Shown here in pieces: positions 12,240-23,189 of a stretch of DNA of 64,000 nt. Location: positions 17,365,415-17,429,414 of the forward strand of contig JAJEKV010000018.1 in assembly GCA_021234155.1 (NCBI GenBank), read 5' to 3'. Positions within the stretch are counted from its first letter, which is position 1, and every line of letters begins with the position of its first letter. The position numbers and the translations under genes are program-made. The notes beneath the pieces are model-generated. The model ran no database searches. It was not told the origin of the DNA and saw nothing but the letters and a program-made list of their open reading frames with translations. This DNA comes from Isoetes taiwanensis (Eukaryota > Streptophyta > Lycopodiopsida > Isoetales > Isoetaceae).

Positions 12240-12746
12240 CTACCCCTCTACATATTCTCGGCGAATCAAGTCTTCAAGCTTACCGCCGGGAGCGGGGTTG
12301 ATAGCATCGTTGATGGTGCGGCCTTGAGATTCGCGCATAAAATCTGGATAGTGCTTCTCAAGGTCTGTTTCCATCACCCACGTAGCATCCTCCACAGGCA
12401 AGTGCTTCCACTTGACTAGGTATTGCAACTTTTGAGTCCTCCGGGTCTGTTTATAAGCCCGGTCAAGGAGAGCTTCAGGCACTATCTCGAGCTGCTCCTC
12501 TGTCATTTCGAGGAGGGTTGGGGTTTCCAAAACCTCCTCTGGATCAGGGGTGTGTTGTTTCAGAAGACTCACGTGAAAGACCTTGTGGATCTTCAAGCGG
12601 GGTGGCAGATCCAAGCGATATGCCTGTTCTCCAATACGCTCAGTAATTTTGAACGGCCCAGCCCATCTGGGTGCTAGCTTTTTGCAGTTACCAATCTTAA
12701 GCTTGGCTTGTTTTACCTTAATCTTAAGCCAAACTGATTCACCCAC
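12240..12746 (-). pseudogene. integrase C-terminus and chromodomain (end of pol)
   Basis: The frame opens with GESVWLKIKVKQAKLK and GPFKITERIGEQAYRLDLP, the GPF/Y module at the end of Ty3/gypsy integrases. HKVFHVSLLK follows, and then a chromodomain with YLVKWKHLPVEDATWV and LEKHYPDF near residues 115-145. A C-terminal chromodomain defines chromoviruses and is thought to guide integration by binding modified histones. The frame is really the 3' part of pol. Upstream, ADKHRTPRVFQV continues without a start codon, so the annotated Met is internal. It is separated from the preceding integrase frame by a deletion and a frameshift. Confidence 0.9.
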
Positions 12747-12778
12747 CTGAAAGACTCGTGGGGTCCTGTGCTTATCGG

Positions 12779-13981
12779 CTACACTCTTCTGGCGACATAG
12801 GCAAATTCAACCAGATAAATATAGTCAGCCCATTGGGATTGCTTACTCCACACATAACTTCGTAGCATATCCTCTATAATACGATTGGTACGCTCTGTCT
12901 GACCATCCGTCTGAGGATGATAAGATGTACTCATAGCAAGCTTGATTTGGATGGTGGTGAAGAAATCTTTCCAAAATGCACTTACAAATTTGGGATCTCT
13001 GTCAGATACAATGACCCGTGGCATTCCGTGCAACCTGAAGATCTCCTTTGCAAAAAGCAGAGCAGTATCGAAGGCTGTGTCCGTGGTACGACATGGCAAG
13101 AAATGAGCCATTTTGGACAATTTGTCGACCACTACCATTAATGCATCATATCCACGGAGAGTACGTGGAAGGCCCACAATGAAATCCATGGTTATCACCT
13201 CCCACTTAGCGTTGGGCACATCCAAAGGTTGCAACTCTCCTGGAGTCCTTAATTGTTCAGCCTTGGTCTGCTGACATACTTGACACTGCTTAATGTACCT
13301 GGCAATGTCTTTTTTCATCGAAGGCCAAAAATAACTGGAGCGGATCTTAAAGTAGGTCTTCATAAAACCGGCATGTCCCGCTATAGGGCTGTTGTGCGTG
13401 TCATGGAGGATTAACTTACGCACCCCGGAAGTATGAGGTACACACAACTTGTCCTTGTGATACAACAAACTGCCCTCTTTCTTATATGACCGGAGAGCGT
13501 CACGTTCTTTATCTGTGCGTGCCTCCTTATTTAGACTAGCCCAAATTTCATAGAACTCAGGATCGGTGGCCAAAGTCTGTTCTATCTGTTTGCCAAACTC
13601 ACTTGTGAGTGTCGAAATCGCATTACAATGGGTTCGGGTTACCAAGGGATGGCGTGATAATGCATCCGCAACCACATTGTGCTTTCCAGGCTTATACACG
13701 ATCTCAAAATCATATTCTTCAAGAAATTCCATCCATCTCCTCTGCCGGAGGTTGAGATTGGGTTGGGTGGTTAAATATCGGAGACTTTGGTGATCCGTGT
13801 CCAACTGGAATCTTCTACCAAGGAGGTAGTGTCTCCATATTCGCAAAGCGCGAACAACAGCTAGCAATTCCTGGTCATGGGTAGGATACCGGTGTTCCGT
13901 CTCATTCATTTTCTTTGAATCATAAGCAATAACCCTCCCCTCCTGCATTAGAACCCCACCGGTGGCAATTTTGTCGGGCAT
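12779..13981 (-). pseudogene. RNase H and integrase part of pol
   Basis: A 400-codon open frame. Residues 1-115 are the RNase H end (GGVLMQEGRVIAYDSKK, YPTHDQELLAVVRALRIWRH, DTDHQSL, KHNVVADALSR). An HHCC zinc module follows (HDTHNSPIAGHAG ... CQVCQ, about 193-235), then the integrase core with the D,D,E triad: ITMDFIVGLP, VSDRDPKF and HPQTDGQTERTNR. The frame ends after LVEFAYVARRV. Comparison with the family shows that the segment between this point and ADKHRTP is missing, which costs several dozen residues. The RNase H start is also cut by frameshifts between 13,981 and 14,105. This is the best preserved gene of the element. Confidence 0.95.
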
Positions 13982-14104
13982 CTCAGGGCCACTAGTTTAT
14001 CCTTATCGGGATCGGGCAACGTGAGAACGGGTGCCCGAGGTCAAAGCGTCTTTAAGCTGCCTGGAAACTTCAACCTTAGTCTTCCGAAGGCTCCATCCAA
14101 TCAT

Positions 14105-14494
14105 TCACCTTCTCATGCTTGGTAAGATTTGTAAGAGGGCTGCAATCTTTGCAAAATCCTTTACAAATTTTCGGTAATATCTCGCTAACCCTAAGAAATC
14201 GCGGACTTCGGAGACATTTCTGGAATAGGCCATTCCTTTACAGCCTCTATCTTTGCGGATCTGTGAAGCAATTCCCTCTGCTGAAATAATATGACCCAAG
14301 TAATCAACCTTCGGAGTGGCAAACTTGCACTCAGAGAACTTGGCAAAAAGCTGATGACGTCTTAATTTCTGCAGTGCCAACTTAAGATGTTTCTCATGCT
14401 CCTGTAGGGTCTTACTGTAGATGAGAATGTCGCCAAAGAAAATAACAACAAAGTCATCCAAGTATTGTCGGAAAACATCATTCATCAACCGCAT
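14105..14494 (-). pseudogene. reverse-transcriptase palm/thumb fragment of pol
   Basis: Contains MNDVFRQYLDDFVVIFFGDILIYSK, then HLKLALQKLRRHQLFAKFSECKF, VDYLGHIISAEGI and DFLGLARYYRKFVKDF, all Ty3/gypsy RT hallmarks in the right order. The active-site box normally reads F(I/V)DDILIYS; here it reads FFGDILIYS, so one catalytic Asp is replaced by Gly. RT fingers and the earlier palm lie further upstream (14,500-15,050) in broken frames. The copy cannot encode an active RT as written, unless the difference is a sequencing error. Confidence 0.9.
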
Positions 14495-15102
14495 AAATGT
14501 TGCGGGGCATTAGTTAATCCAAAGGCATAACGGTAAACTCATAATGCCCATATCTAGTGCGAAAAGCGATTTATGGATGTCTTCCTCTTTAATTCTTATC
14601 CGATGGTATCCGAAAGCGAAGATCAATCTTTGAGAAATACTTGGCCCCTTGCAACTGATCCATTAGATCATCCGCCCTTGGCAAAGCATAGCGATTTTGA
14701 TAGTATGCTTGTTGAGTTGCCGATAATCAATACACATTCTCAAGGAGCCGCCCTTTTTTCCTCACAAAAAGAATAGGGGCCAAAGGGCTTAAACGCTAGG
14801 TCGAATAAAACCTAGGTTTAGCAGCTCTTGAAGTTGCTTCTTAAGCTCGCCAACTCACGGGAGACTCATACAGTGCACGGGCCTTCTTTGGTAGGCTTAG
14901 TACACGGCTCTAAAGCTATCTCACATTCAACCCCTCCGAAAAGGAGGAAGCTTCTGGATTTCGTCCGGGAAGAGATCACTAAATTCGTGGAGGATACTGG
15001 CAATGCCTCGGGGCAAGGTGTTGATTACTTGGTTTTGCTTAGCATCTGACTCAATAGAAGCAAGTCTGATAACGTAGAGGAGCTTTTGCTTATGCGATAG
15101 CT
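14495..15102 (-). pseudogene. degraded start of the RT domain and PR-RT linker
   Basis: Minus-strand fragments of the RT fingers/palm can be followed only across several frameshifts. This stretch joins the protease frame to the RT fragment, as expected for pol. No intact frame longer than about 70 codons exists here. Confidence 0.6.
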
Positions 15103-15489
15103 TTATCTAACTGCCGAATGGACATAGACCGCAGGGATAGGGTTGAATGGTTCACCTTTTATAGTTACGCGGGCTCCATTTGCCGCGTTGAAGGTAACTT
15201 CTCTCTTCTCGCAGTCTATGTTGGCTTTTGCAGATGCCAAGAATTCCATCCCAACAATGAGGTCGTATTTGCCAATATCCATTAGCTCGGCGCCCATAGC
15301 AACTGGTGCGCCCGGCAACTGCATCTTAAGATTGATGCGACGACCATGAGTATGCCTAACCTTACCACTGGCCAAAGTGACAGGCCTCGGTCGTGACCTT
15401 AGGGTTTCTAGCTGTAGGACCTGGGCCATTCTAGGAGAAGCAAAATTATGGGTACTCCCCGTGTCCATAAGAATTACGAAAGGTAACAT
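15103..15489 (-). pseudogene. retrotransposon aspartic protease
   Basis: Near the start the frame has ILMDTGSTHNFAS, the DTG active site of retropepsin-like proteases, with the flap/fold residues IGKYDLIVGMEFLA about 70 residues later. This domain releases the Gag and Pol proteins from the polyprotein. The Met used to open the frame is internal to the polyprotein. The frame stops at 15,103 and does not run on into RT, so pol is interrupted. Confidence 0.9.
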
Positions 15490-18365
15490 ATGGGCAATTC
15501 CAGAAGGCTTAATATTAACAATTCCAGGAGGCTTAATAACTTGTCATGGAAGAGACTTATTCAAAAATTGTATTGGCATTATGTATTGGACTGATACAAT
15601 AAAGAGAAATCACATCACGAGTAATAACCATATTTTAAACAATAGTGATTTCAAAGGCAAAATTCCTAACACAATAATTTAGGAGCTGGATCCCTCGTCT
15701 TCATCCATTGGCTGAGGAGGTGGACGATAGCGCATCAAAGTGGCGCTGGGGCTAGCGGAGAGGGCGGCTCGAGCTGCTGCCCTCGTGTGGTAGCGTGTAG
15801 CCAAAGGTGCCGCCACAAGGAGGCGCATGCTAGTGCAGCCCCCGCCACGCCCCCAACGCCCTATTATAGCCAAATCTCTACGGACCAGAATAATAGTGGT
15901 GACGCGATAATCAATCTTCTTATGGCCCGCTGAAGTAGATATGGCTCGGAGCGCCCACCAAGAAGCTTCGGAAGAAGGCCCTAAATTCCTGGAGAAAAAC
16001 AAAGACTCCCCTTGGCGGAAAGCTGAGGGAAAGAATCGGGCCATATGGTTGCCAATTGCCCTAACCCGAGGGTCGGTGGAGGTCTCAGCTTCCTTCTCCA
16101 AGTCCATGGGGAGCTTCTCTTCCTCTTCTTCTTCTCTTCCCTAAGGGTGGCCTTGGTGTCCCAAAGGTCTTCCTTCGCCTTGACCCCCTCTCCCATAGTG
16201 ATTTGCGAGGCGGATCTCAAGAAGAGACCGTGGTCGGGCCGCAAATTGCTCTTTCCGAGGTTGGGGTGTCACCAGGCACTCTTGGCGAAGTGACGAAAGA
16301 ATCTCAACGGGCTCTTGTTCCTCGCCCGATATAATAATAGGCTCTCCACTGTAGGTTGCACCACCGGTGTAGTGAGGTCGGCGAAGTCATCTTGGCAATA
16401 TTCCGCAAGATCATAGAGAACCTCTATTTTCCTCAAGGGCGGGACCCCAGTGAAGAACATGGGCACACATGATATCGTTAAGGATTAGGTACTCTTGGTC
16501 ATTCAAGAGTATTGTAGGGAGAAGGTTTAACCCTTCAGGTTTCAGGCCCTTCGGCTGGGCGGGTGAGCTTCAGAAGAAGCTCCTTCCATTCACAAAATCT
16601 GCCATCACCCACTTCGCCATCATCTTCGGGTCGAGGTAGAGGTGTAGAAGAACGCCTACAGGGATCTCCTCATCCTCTATGTAATCGGTCCATAATGATG
16701 GCCGGTCGCGAACCGGGCCTCAAAACAAGTTTCCCCGATCTATTGTGGCAATAGGGAGGTCAGCCCTCGCCGTCGATGCCCTTGATGACGCGTTTGGGCA
16801 TGATCATCACCCCCTAACATCCGGGTGCGTGGTGTGGAAGTCGAGGTAAAGCCGCTCATCGTCATCATTACCAACGCATGCAGGCACAATCTCCTCTTTA
16901 TAGAACCAAGGAAGGCGTAATAACTGGGTGGGCCCTGCATGTTGGAGATAAGATCTACCGGCCGGAAGTGTAGGGGTGAAGAAGATCAAAGGGAACCGCA
17001 GGGGTCCCAATGCTCTCCGGCCCACGCACCATCGCCGCGGGGTTGGGCGAGCCATGAGTATGTGAAGGCGCAAAGGAGGAGAAAGAAGGCGCTGGAACAA
17101 GTTGGACGAATGAAACCCTAATGGCCAAAAAGGGGCTTTATACTTTTTGGCACATTTCCCGAAATTATTATTAAAATTATTATTTATTTAATAATATTTA
17201 TATATTATTTTTTTTTTCAAAAAATATTTTTGTATTCACAAACCCAAAAATGGGACTAGTACATCGATAAATTACAAAATTTATACAACGGGAAGGACAC
17301 GATCGCATAGTCATCTAAAATCCCCTCGGATCCTTCGTGCCAAGTGAAGGTTCTTGGGCATAATAGTGACCGCTTTCGCATGTATGGCGACAAGTTGGCG
17401 CCGCCAAAAGCTCAATCGCACGCCTCGGCGTCTTTGTAATGCAAGGACCGCCAAAGGCTTGAAACCGCAAGTCGGTCTTGAATTCTTGAGCCGATCTCCC
17501 GCGACGAAGTCGAAAAGGGAAGCCGACGGACAATGGTTTCCAGTAGTCTTGATACTCTGGCGTATCTCCCCGAAGAGCTACCGTGCTGCCCGGAACCTAT
17601 GGGGCTCCGCTGGGCTTAAGGGTCGCCTTGAGCGGCGAATGGATTTACCTCCGGGCCGGGATGCTTTCAGGCGCTTCCACGATCAACTCCCTTCTTCCGA
17701 GCCGATGTCTTCTTGGCGGCCGCGGCATCCCCGCTGCGCGGGTCTTGTAGTGCACCCCACCCCTAACCTGGGTCTAGATTTGGTCCTTTTCAGGCCTCCA
17801 GGTTGCCCGCCCGGTCGACGTGGGTTGGCCGCTTGGTTCACATCAACGGGGGTTTGTCACGGGATTCGATGTTCCCCGAGCCGCACCTAGGTCCCGGGCC
17901 GCTTATCATCAAAATTCTCGGGCCGGGCCGCTCCTCCCTGGCGATGGCTAATTAGCTCTTCACGCTTCGTGCTCCTCCTGGCGGCTATGGAGGTCTTCGC
18001 CTTTTTTTTGGAGCCGCTCTCGTTCTTCAGCCCTGGCCTCTCTCTCCAAACGCACTTGAGCACGTAGGTGCAATCTCGATGATGATGGTCCCCCAGGTGC
18101 CCGCATATCTTCTTGGATGGATTCTAGATGGCACTGGCTAAACCGAGGCGGAACATTTTCAAAAATGAAACTATTGAGGCTTTCATTCCAAGAAAAGGTG
18201 GGAAGGTTAAAGTATTCCTGGTAGGTAAGTATCGACCCCTCCCAAATAGTAAAAGCGATCCATCCTTAGGGTCCGGGTGGGAGCGGCTATCCGGGTGCAA
18301 GTCTTCTAGTCGGGCCGGATGCATGATTCTCTGAAGCTTCGTTCCGACTAATCTCCACGGGGTCT

Positions 18366-18674
18366 TCATCCGGGTCCCGCCAAAGGGTAAAACTTCACCA
18401 CTGCCCATGCATGGTCTGGCTGCTCCACAAGAGTGTAGTCCTGCCCAGCTTCATTCAACTTGAGGAGGAACCGCTCGTTGAAGTGGAAGATAGGGTAGGG
18501 AACTCTCCGGCCCTCGACAAAATGCTGGACAAAAAGATTGAGGATGGTATCTATCGTTGGATCCTCGTCCCCTAGATGCTCGACTAGGGCCGCAAACAAC
18601 TGAAATACATTCAGTTTCTTCAGATCTACGGCCAGCTTGAAGCGCGACATGTCGTACTTAGCAGGGAACAACAA
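18366..18674 (-). pseudogene. unidentified ORF in the gag region
   Basis: A frame of 102 codons beginning MLFPAKYDMSRFKLAVDLKK and containing EHLGDEDPTIDTILNLF. In a second frame (18,124-18,408) it appears to continue with TPWRLVGTKLQRIMHPARLE and FLKMFRLGLASAI, so a frameshift lies near 18,380. Being the first coding-like block after the 5' LTR, it could be the N-terminal part of gag or an extra ORF. I recognise no domain. Confidence 0.4.
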
Positions 18675-18915
18675 GGGAGAAGGGAAAAGAGGCGCTCAAG
18701 CAAGGCGGGGCGACACTAAAGGGTAAGTGAAGGCACCAGGGTGTAGGCCAAGTGCAAGGGAGGCGTGGAGGTCGGCTATGGCGGATTTGGAGCTTAGGTC
18801 CGGCGGCTATGGCGGAAAAAGGTGCTCAGAAGAAACACACGCCCGAAAAGACACTTCAAAATTCAAATTTTAACTTTTGACTTTTTATTAAAAATTTTAA
18901 GAAAAAAATATTTTT

Positions 18916-18940
18916 TTAAAAAAAAAAAAAAAAAAAAAAA
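18916..18940. repeat. A-rich low-complexity tract inside the LTR element
   Basis: A run of T-rich then A-rich sequence ending in about 22 A residues. It belongs to the AT-rich spacer near the 5' end of the internal region. Confidence 0.8.
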
Positions 18941-19347
18941 GGGCCAGATAAAATACGCCACGGATCGATGGGGGTTTGGACGTGCTTATACGCATTTTAT
19001 TTTCAAAAAGAAACACCCTCGGATACGTCGGCGCCCCTTTTTGTTTTTCGGCGGCCTGTTGTCCGTTTTGCCTCGGGAGACGTGCCCCCTAGGGTATTTG
19101 AGAGGTGCCCGATCCATTGGAGCCGTTTTCGCCTTCATCCGAGCTACCTACATAAAGTTATGGCTCCTCTAAACTTGGGTCCTCCAAAGGTCCTAGACTT
19201 CCTTAGAAATTACAGTCTATTACATTAACCTAGCACTAAATCAAACATGAAAGACTTAAACAATCACTCTTGTTTAAATTCTCTCTCCTAACTACCGAAC
19301 TAGCGAGTTAGGGTTTGGTCGCTATGCTATGATTTGAATAACCGAAA

Positions 19348-19365
19348 TCACGGCTCTCGATACCT
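19348..19365 (-). other. primer binding site (initiator tRNA-Met type)
   Basis: On the minus strand AGGTATCGAGAGCCGTGA begins right after the 5' LTR. It resembles TGGTATCAGAGCC, the standard plant PBS complementary to the 3' end of initiator tRNA-Met, with one substitution and one inserted G. Confidence 0.75.
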
Positions 19366-20983
19366 TGTGGACGCTCCTCGAACATATCGACCCTCGGGAC
19401 GTATACATACGGGATTTTCCCTCCCATGGCCACCAACTCGCCATGAGTGGCCCTCCGCCTATTTCGGGCCATCTATAATATGATGCCCGAAAAGAAGGAC
19501 ACGGGGTCATTCGGCCCACGCCTTCAATGGGGCTCCTACGTCGCGGAAGCGTGAATACAAGGGTTAGCACACAGCATAAATCACATATAAATAACCACCA
19601 CGAAGGGTGGCATATCCATCCAAATACCAACGGCAAAGAATATGCATCTAAACCTAGGAAAACACCCCAAACCCATGGTTCTACCCCGGTTCAGACTCCA
19701 GGGAGGATCGACTGACGGCTAGGCCTCAAGAGATCGGCCGGACCGAATCTTGACATGGCGTTGGCTGGCATAGAACATTGGCTAGGGTTGTCCACTCCAT
19801 CCGCCCTCCCGTGCACACTTTGCGCAGATGGGTCAATTCACGCTATGGCGCCGCTTATAGGCCTTCCTGGAGACGCAGGCTCGAGGCATCACCGGCTGAG
19901 CCTACTCGGGGGTTCATGAAGTCCCGTCCGATGAGGCGGTGGGGAAGCGCCCCTTCCGTAATCACGGTGGCTCCATGGGCGAAGCTAGAGAATACGTGCG
20001 CATCGGCCCCCCCGCGATCGTGCAGACTTACCGCCCTAAATCTACTCAAAGTGCAAGGTGCTCCATACGGATCACACCTTCCCACCGGAGTGTCGGACCC
20101 ATACCCGCCCTCTACGTGGACAGGCTATCGTCTAGCTTCGGGCCGTAGGAGTCCAGGAGCCTTTTATGTTCGTGCAAGACCCCACCTCCACTTCACCACT
20201 GTGTTCCTTGTCTGGTGCTAAGCCAGTACCATAGCATCTATGACCCGATGGGCTCTTGTGCACAGGCCGCATTTAACGGGATAATCTGAGGGCTTTATCT
20301 AGGAGCATACTACAATAAATAGCCTCCTGGAGGTCTCTACCCCCTTAATCCCCCATTTCGAGTAACACTAGGTTAACAACCACCAATCCATCCATTACAA
20401 GCAAAACCAGAATCGAAATATATAGAGAACTTACCTTTACAATCAAGGGTTAGTTCCTACGAGTAAACACAGAGAGAACAGACCAACAACCCAAACAGGT
20501 GCCCAACAGGGGCGCTATCCTAGAATTCACAACTACACTAGCCACCCACCTGTGTTTCGGCTTGACCCATTGTCATTGGGGATCTCCATCTTCTGGTCTT
20601 GGTGTTGAAATTTGTGTAAGGCGGGTGGCGCCCAATTGCTCAAGATGGCGCCACCGGGTCACAAGGGTGGCTCCAACGCTCAAGGTGAGTTGTGGCTGAT
20701 ATGGGGGTGGTGATCCACCCTATTGACCCCAATTAGCATTATCATGCTAACCAATCGAGGGTGGCCACGTGGCGCCTTCCCAAACCATAATTAGCTTAAT
20801 TATGGTTTTTTAAATATTAGTTCCTTAATTATAGGTTATTATTGTCAATAATTAAATTAGCGTAGCTAATTTAATCCCTTTTAAGTGAACCACCTAGGTT
20901 CCCATACCCCATGTGGCGTATGTATCCTTGGTGACGTGTCAACATATTTATACTTATACCGTATAAATACTCGGAACGTCACA
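19366..20983 (-). repeat. 5' LTR of the chromovirus
   Basis: Direct repeat partner of 10,034-11,652. The last 300 bp are identical in both copies. In element orientation the LTR begins TGTGACGTTCCGAG and has a TATA-like TATTTATACGG about 15 bp in. A TATA near the LTR tip would be unusual for the main promoter. Confidence 0.95.
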
Positions 20984-20989
20984 TAACAT

Positions 20990-22060
20990 TCTATTCTGTA
21001 TTGCTTAAAATATGCTTTCATAGTTACGCCTTTGATTTTTGTTTTAGTTGTATAGTTTTTTGGAGCTTATATTCTTGAAGATACAGGAGTGCCCTGCTAT
21101 CAAAAACATTGCTATCAAAGACATTGATAAATGTGATTATTGATAAATGTGATTAAAATCTCGGACTCTACTTAAACTTTACTTCGCTTTATTAAAATGC
21201 CAAATAGTAATTCTTGCACGATGCTACATAGTAAGTTTTGCTAAAATCTCATTTCATTTCATGACTTAATTTGTTAGTATGCCTCTTGGTTGATATCCAA
21301 AAATGAAAACCCACCCATCTAAAATTTAGAATGAAAAATGTTCTCCTTTATCTCCTTGAGTAAAATGTGGTTTTAGTTGGCTTAACCTACACAACCTAAA
21401 TAATGTTGTGTAGAATCCTAAGTCCACCATTGTTGGTGAAACTCTAAACTCTGAAACCGTATTGCATATTACTTGTAGAGTTTAAAGGATACACAAAATG
21501 AATAAAAATTGAAAGGACAAACATACACTATTAGATGCCAAAATTTGTAGAGAATCTATTGAAATATTGGGTGAGTCAAATCAAACAGGTAAAGGTACTA
21601 AAGATAGGTAACTTGACAATGGTAAGGATACTAAAGATAGGCAACTAACATATAATATAGATTTTGTGGAAGTCTCGTTTACAAATCATTGCTTAGTTAA
21701 ATAAATTTAAAATTCAAGACAAACAATTTACTTCATAAAACTTGCCAAGCTATTAGTATATTCATTGTGAGTCTATCACTTTGCTAGAGCCTAAGATGAA
21801 TACGACATTCTCTATAAAGTTGTGGGATGTTAGAGAACGTTTGCGTTGTAACATTTTTTCAACATCCTACTAAATGCAAAATTGGATCTCTTAACATAAT
21901 CTTAGGGCTTGTTTTTTGGGTTGTTCCTAGGGGGGCAAACTCTTGCTCGTGTGTTTTCAGCATATTTTAAGTATATACTAGAAAATACTAGAATATCCAA
22001 GAAACTGCTCCAAACTTGTTGTGGCTGTAAACTGGCGGTCGCCAGTGTTATTGGGCAGTG
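20990..22060. other. non-coding AT-rich stretch
   Basis: No gene, repeat or RNA feature recognised between the LTR element and the inverted-repeat transposon. Confidence 0.5.
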
Positions 22061-22072
22061 GCTGTGTAAACC

Positions 22073-22884
22073 CGGTGCCTTTTTTGGCTCCCGAAATCGG
22101 GGTCTCGCGCGGACCAAGGGGAAAGTGAAAATCGCTTAAGCGATTTTCACAGTTGCCGGAAAATTAAGCGATTTTCACAGTTGCCGGAAAATGCGATCAT
22201 CAGGCGAAAACAGCAACGACACAGAAAGGGTGGCTCTCTATCGAAAACAGCAACGACACAAAAAGGGTGGCTCTAGAAAAGCAACGGCACAGCATGTTTC
22301 TAGCATCGATTTTCCAAATTGGAGCGTTTCCAAGCCAAATCGACAATGCCCAATCCAATTTCGGCCTGTTTTCCTTTGAATCCGAGCCCAGTCTGATAGC
22401 TCCAAAATCGGTGTAAAAGTCTCTGATTCTATGATTCCTAGGCAAATCGATCCTCCTCAGTCCTTAATCGGCCCTCTAGCAATACAAATCGACTCTTTCT
22501 TTGCATACCGAGTCCGGTTTTGCTCACATCATCCCTGTTTTCCAATGTTTTTGCAGATTTTCAGAGAATCCAAGAATCCAGTACACACTACAGAACAATC
22601 AATCATTCTTAATCTGGCACTTTCGCCTCAAAATCGACTCTTCCAAAGCCGTTTCGGCCCATTTCTACTTGAATCCAAGCTTTTTATCCTTCAGATTATC
22701 TCTTTGATCCTAAATTGATGCTGAATACCCGTATAATTCATTGCTGCTACTGTAAATATGACTTGTGGTTTCCGGCGGGGGCTTTTCAGGCTTGAAAATC
22801 GCTTAAGCGATTTTCATCCCCAAAATCGCTTAAGCGATTTTCGGGCGCCGAAGACCCCGATTTTGGGAGCCAAAAAAGACCTCG
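22073..22884. mobile_element. inverted-repeat transposon with 9-bp TSD (MULE-type MITE)
   Basis: The left end CGGTGCCTTTTTTGGCTCCC and the right end (reverse complement CGAGGTCTTTTTTGGCTCCC) are followed by (A/G)AAATCGGGGTC on both sides. The 9-mer GTGTAAACC flanks the element at 22,064-22,072 and 22,885-22,893. A 9-bp duplication is the signature of Mutator-like elements. Inside each terminus lie copies of the perfect 20-bp palindrome AAAATCGCTTAAGCGATTTT (22,128-22,147; 22,795-22,814; 22,822-22,841). A 43-bp tandem repeat with GAAAACAGCAACGACACA occurs at about 22,205-22,275. There is no transposase, so it would need one in trans. Confidence 0.8.
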
Positions 22885-23189
22885 GTGTAAACCGGCTAAC
22901 CGAATGGAGCCATAACGATTATTTGTCGACGTTGATCAATAGTTTGGAGACATGGTCCGACCAGCAGTGCCGGATTTGCCAGGCTTACCTGTAAGAGAAG
23001 CAGCAGCTTCTTTTATCCCTTGCTCTTCTTTCTTTCTGAATGCTCTGTATTTCAAAACCAGCTTACACAGTTGGAAAAGATTCCCAGGTTCTTGTTTTGG
23101 CTTAATTGTTGTTCATCATATTTTAGCCTTGTTTGTTGTTTGTCATTATTGTGGCTTAACTCTCATCTGGCCTCAGGGCTTTAGATAGT

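Larger units (their letters stand above)
15490..19341 (-). pseudogene. oversized, decayed gag region
   Basis: The stretch between primer site and protease should hold gag. It is about 3.9 kb, long for a chromovirus. It comprises two G+C-rich, coding-like blocks (about 15,680-17,100 and 17,300-18,830) that are followed by very AT-rich spacers (17,130-17,290 and 18,845-18,945). Fragments seen on the minus strand include PMDEDEGSSS at a C-terminus (15,679-16,107), MFFTGVPPLRKIEVLYDLAE (about 16,460) and LPWFYKEEIVPACVG (about 16,900). A further frame at 18,366-18,674 contains MSRFKLAVDLKKLNVFQLFA and PIFHFNERFLLKLNEAG. I did not see a CCHC zinc knuckle. Frameshifts are frequent, so I cannot tell true gag from extra or captured sequence. 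Confidence 0.55.
10034..20983 (-). mobile_element. full-length Ty3/gypsy chromovirus (LTR retrotransposon)
   Basis: Two direct repeats of about 1.62 kb (10,034-11,652 and 19,366-20,983) bound an internal region on the minus strand with the order protease, RT, RNase H, integrase, chromodomain. The LTRs start TGTG and end CACA, with inverted tips TGTGACGYTCC. A tRNA-Met-type primer site lies next to the 5' LTR and a purine tract next to the 3' LTR. AACAT occurs on both sides, offset by one base on the right (20,985-20,989). Coding frames are broken by frameshifts and at least one integrase deletion, so the copy is probably non-autonomous. The 3' ends of the LTRs are identical over 300 bp, which suggests a fairly recent insertion. 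Confidence 0.95.

Noticed and set aside
11650-12240. Possible extra ORF downstream of the chromodomain (plus-strand 128 codons at 11,915)
   Set aside because: It is antisense to the element and has no domain. The region is better read as the 3' untranslated part before the PPT.
18822-19228. Plus-strand frames of 116 and 86 codons inside the LTR element
   Set aside because: They cross an A-rich tract and oppose the element's coding strand, with no recognisable domain.
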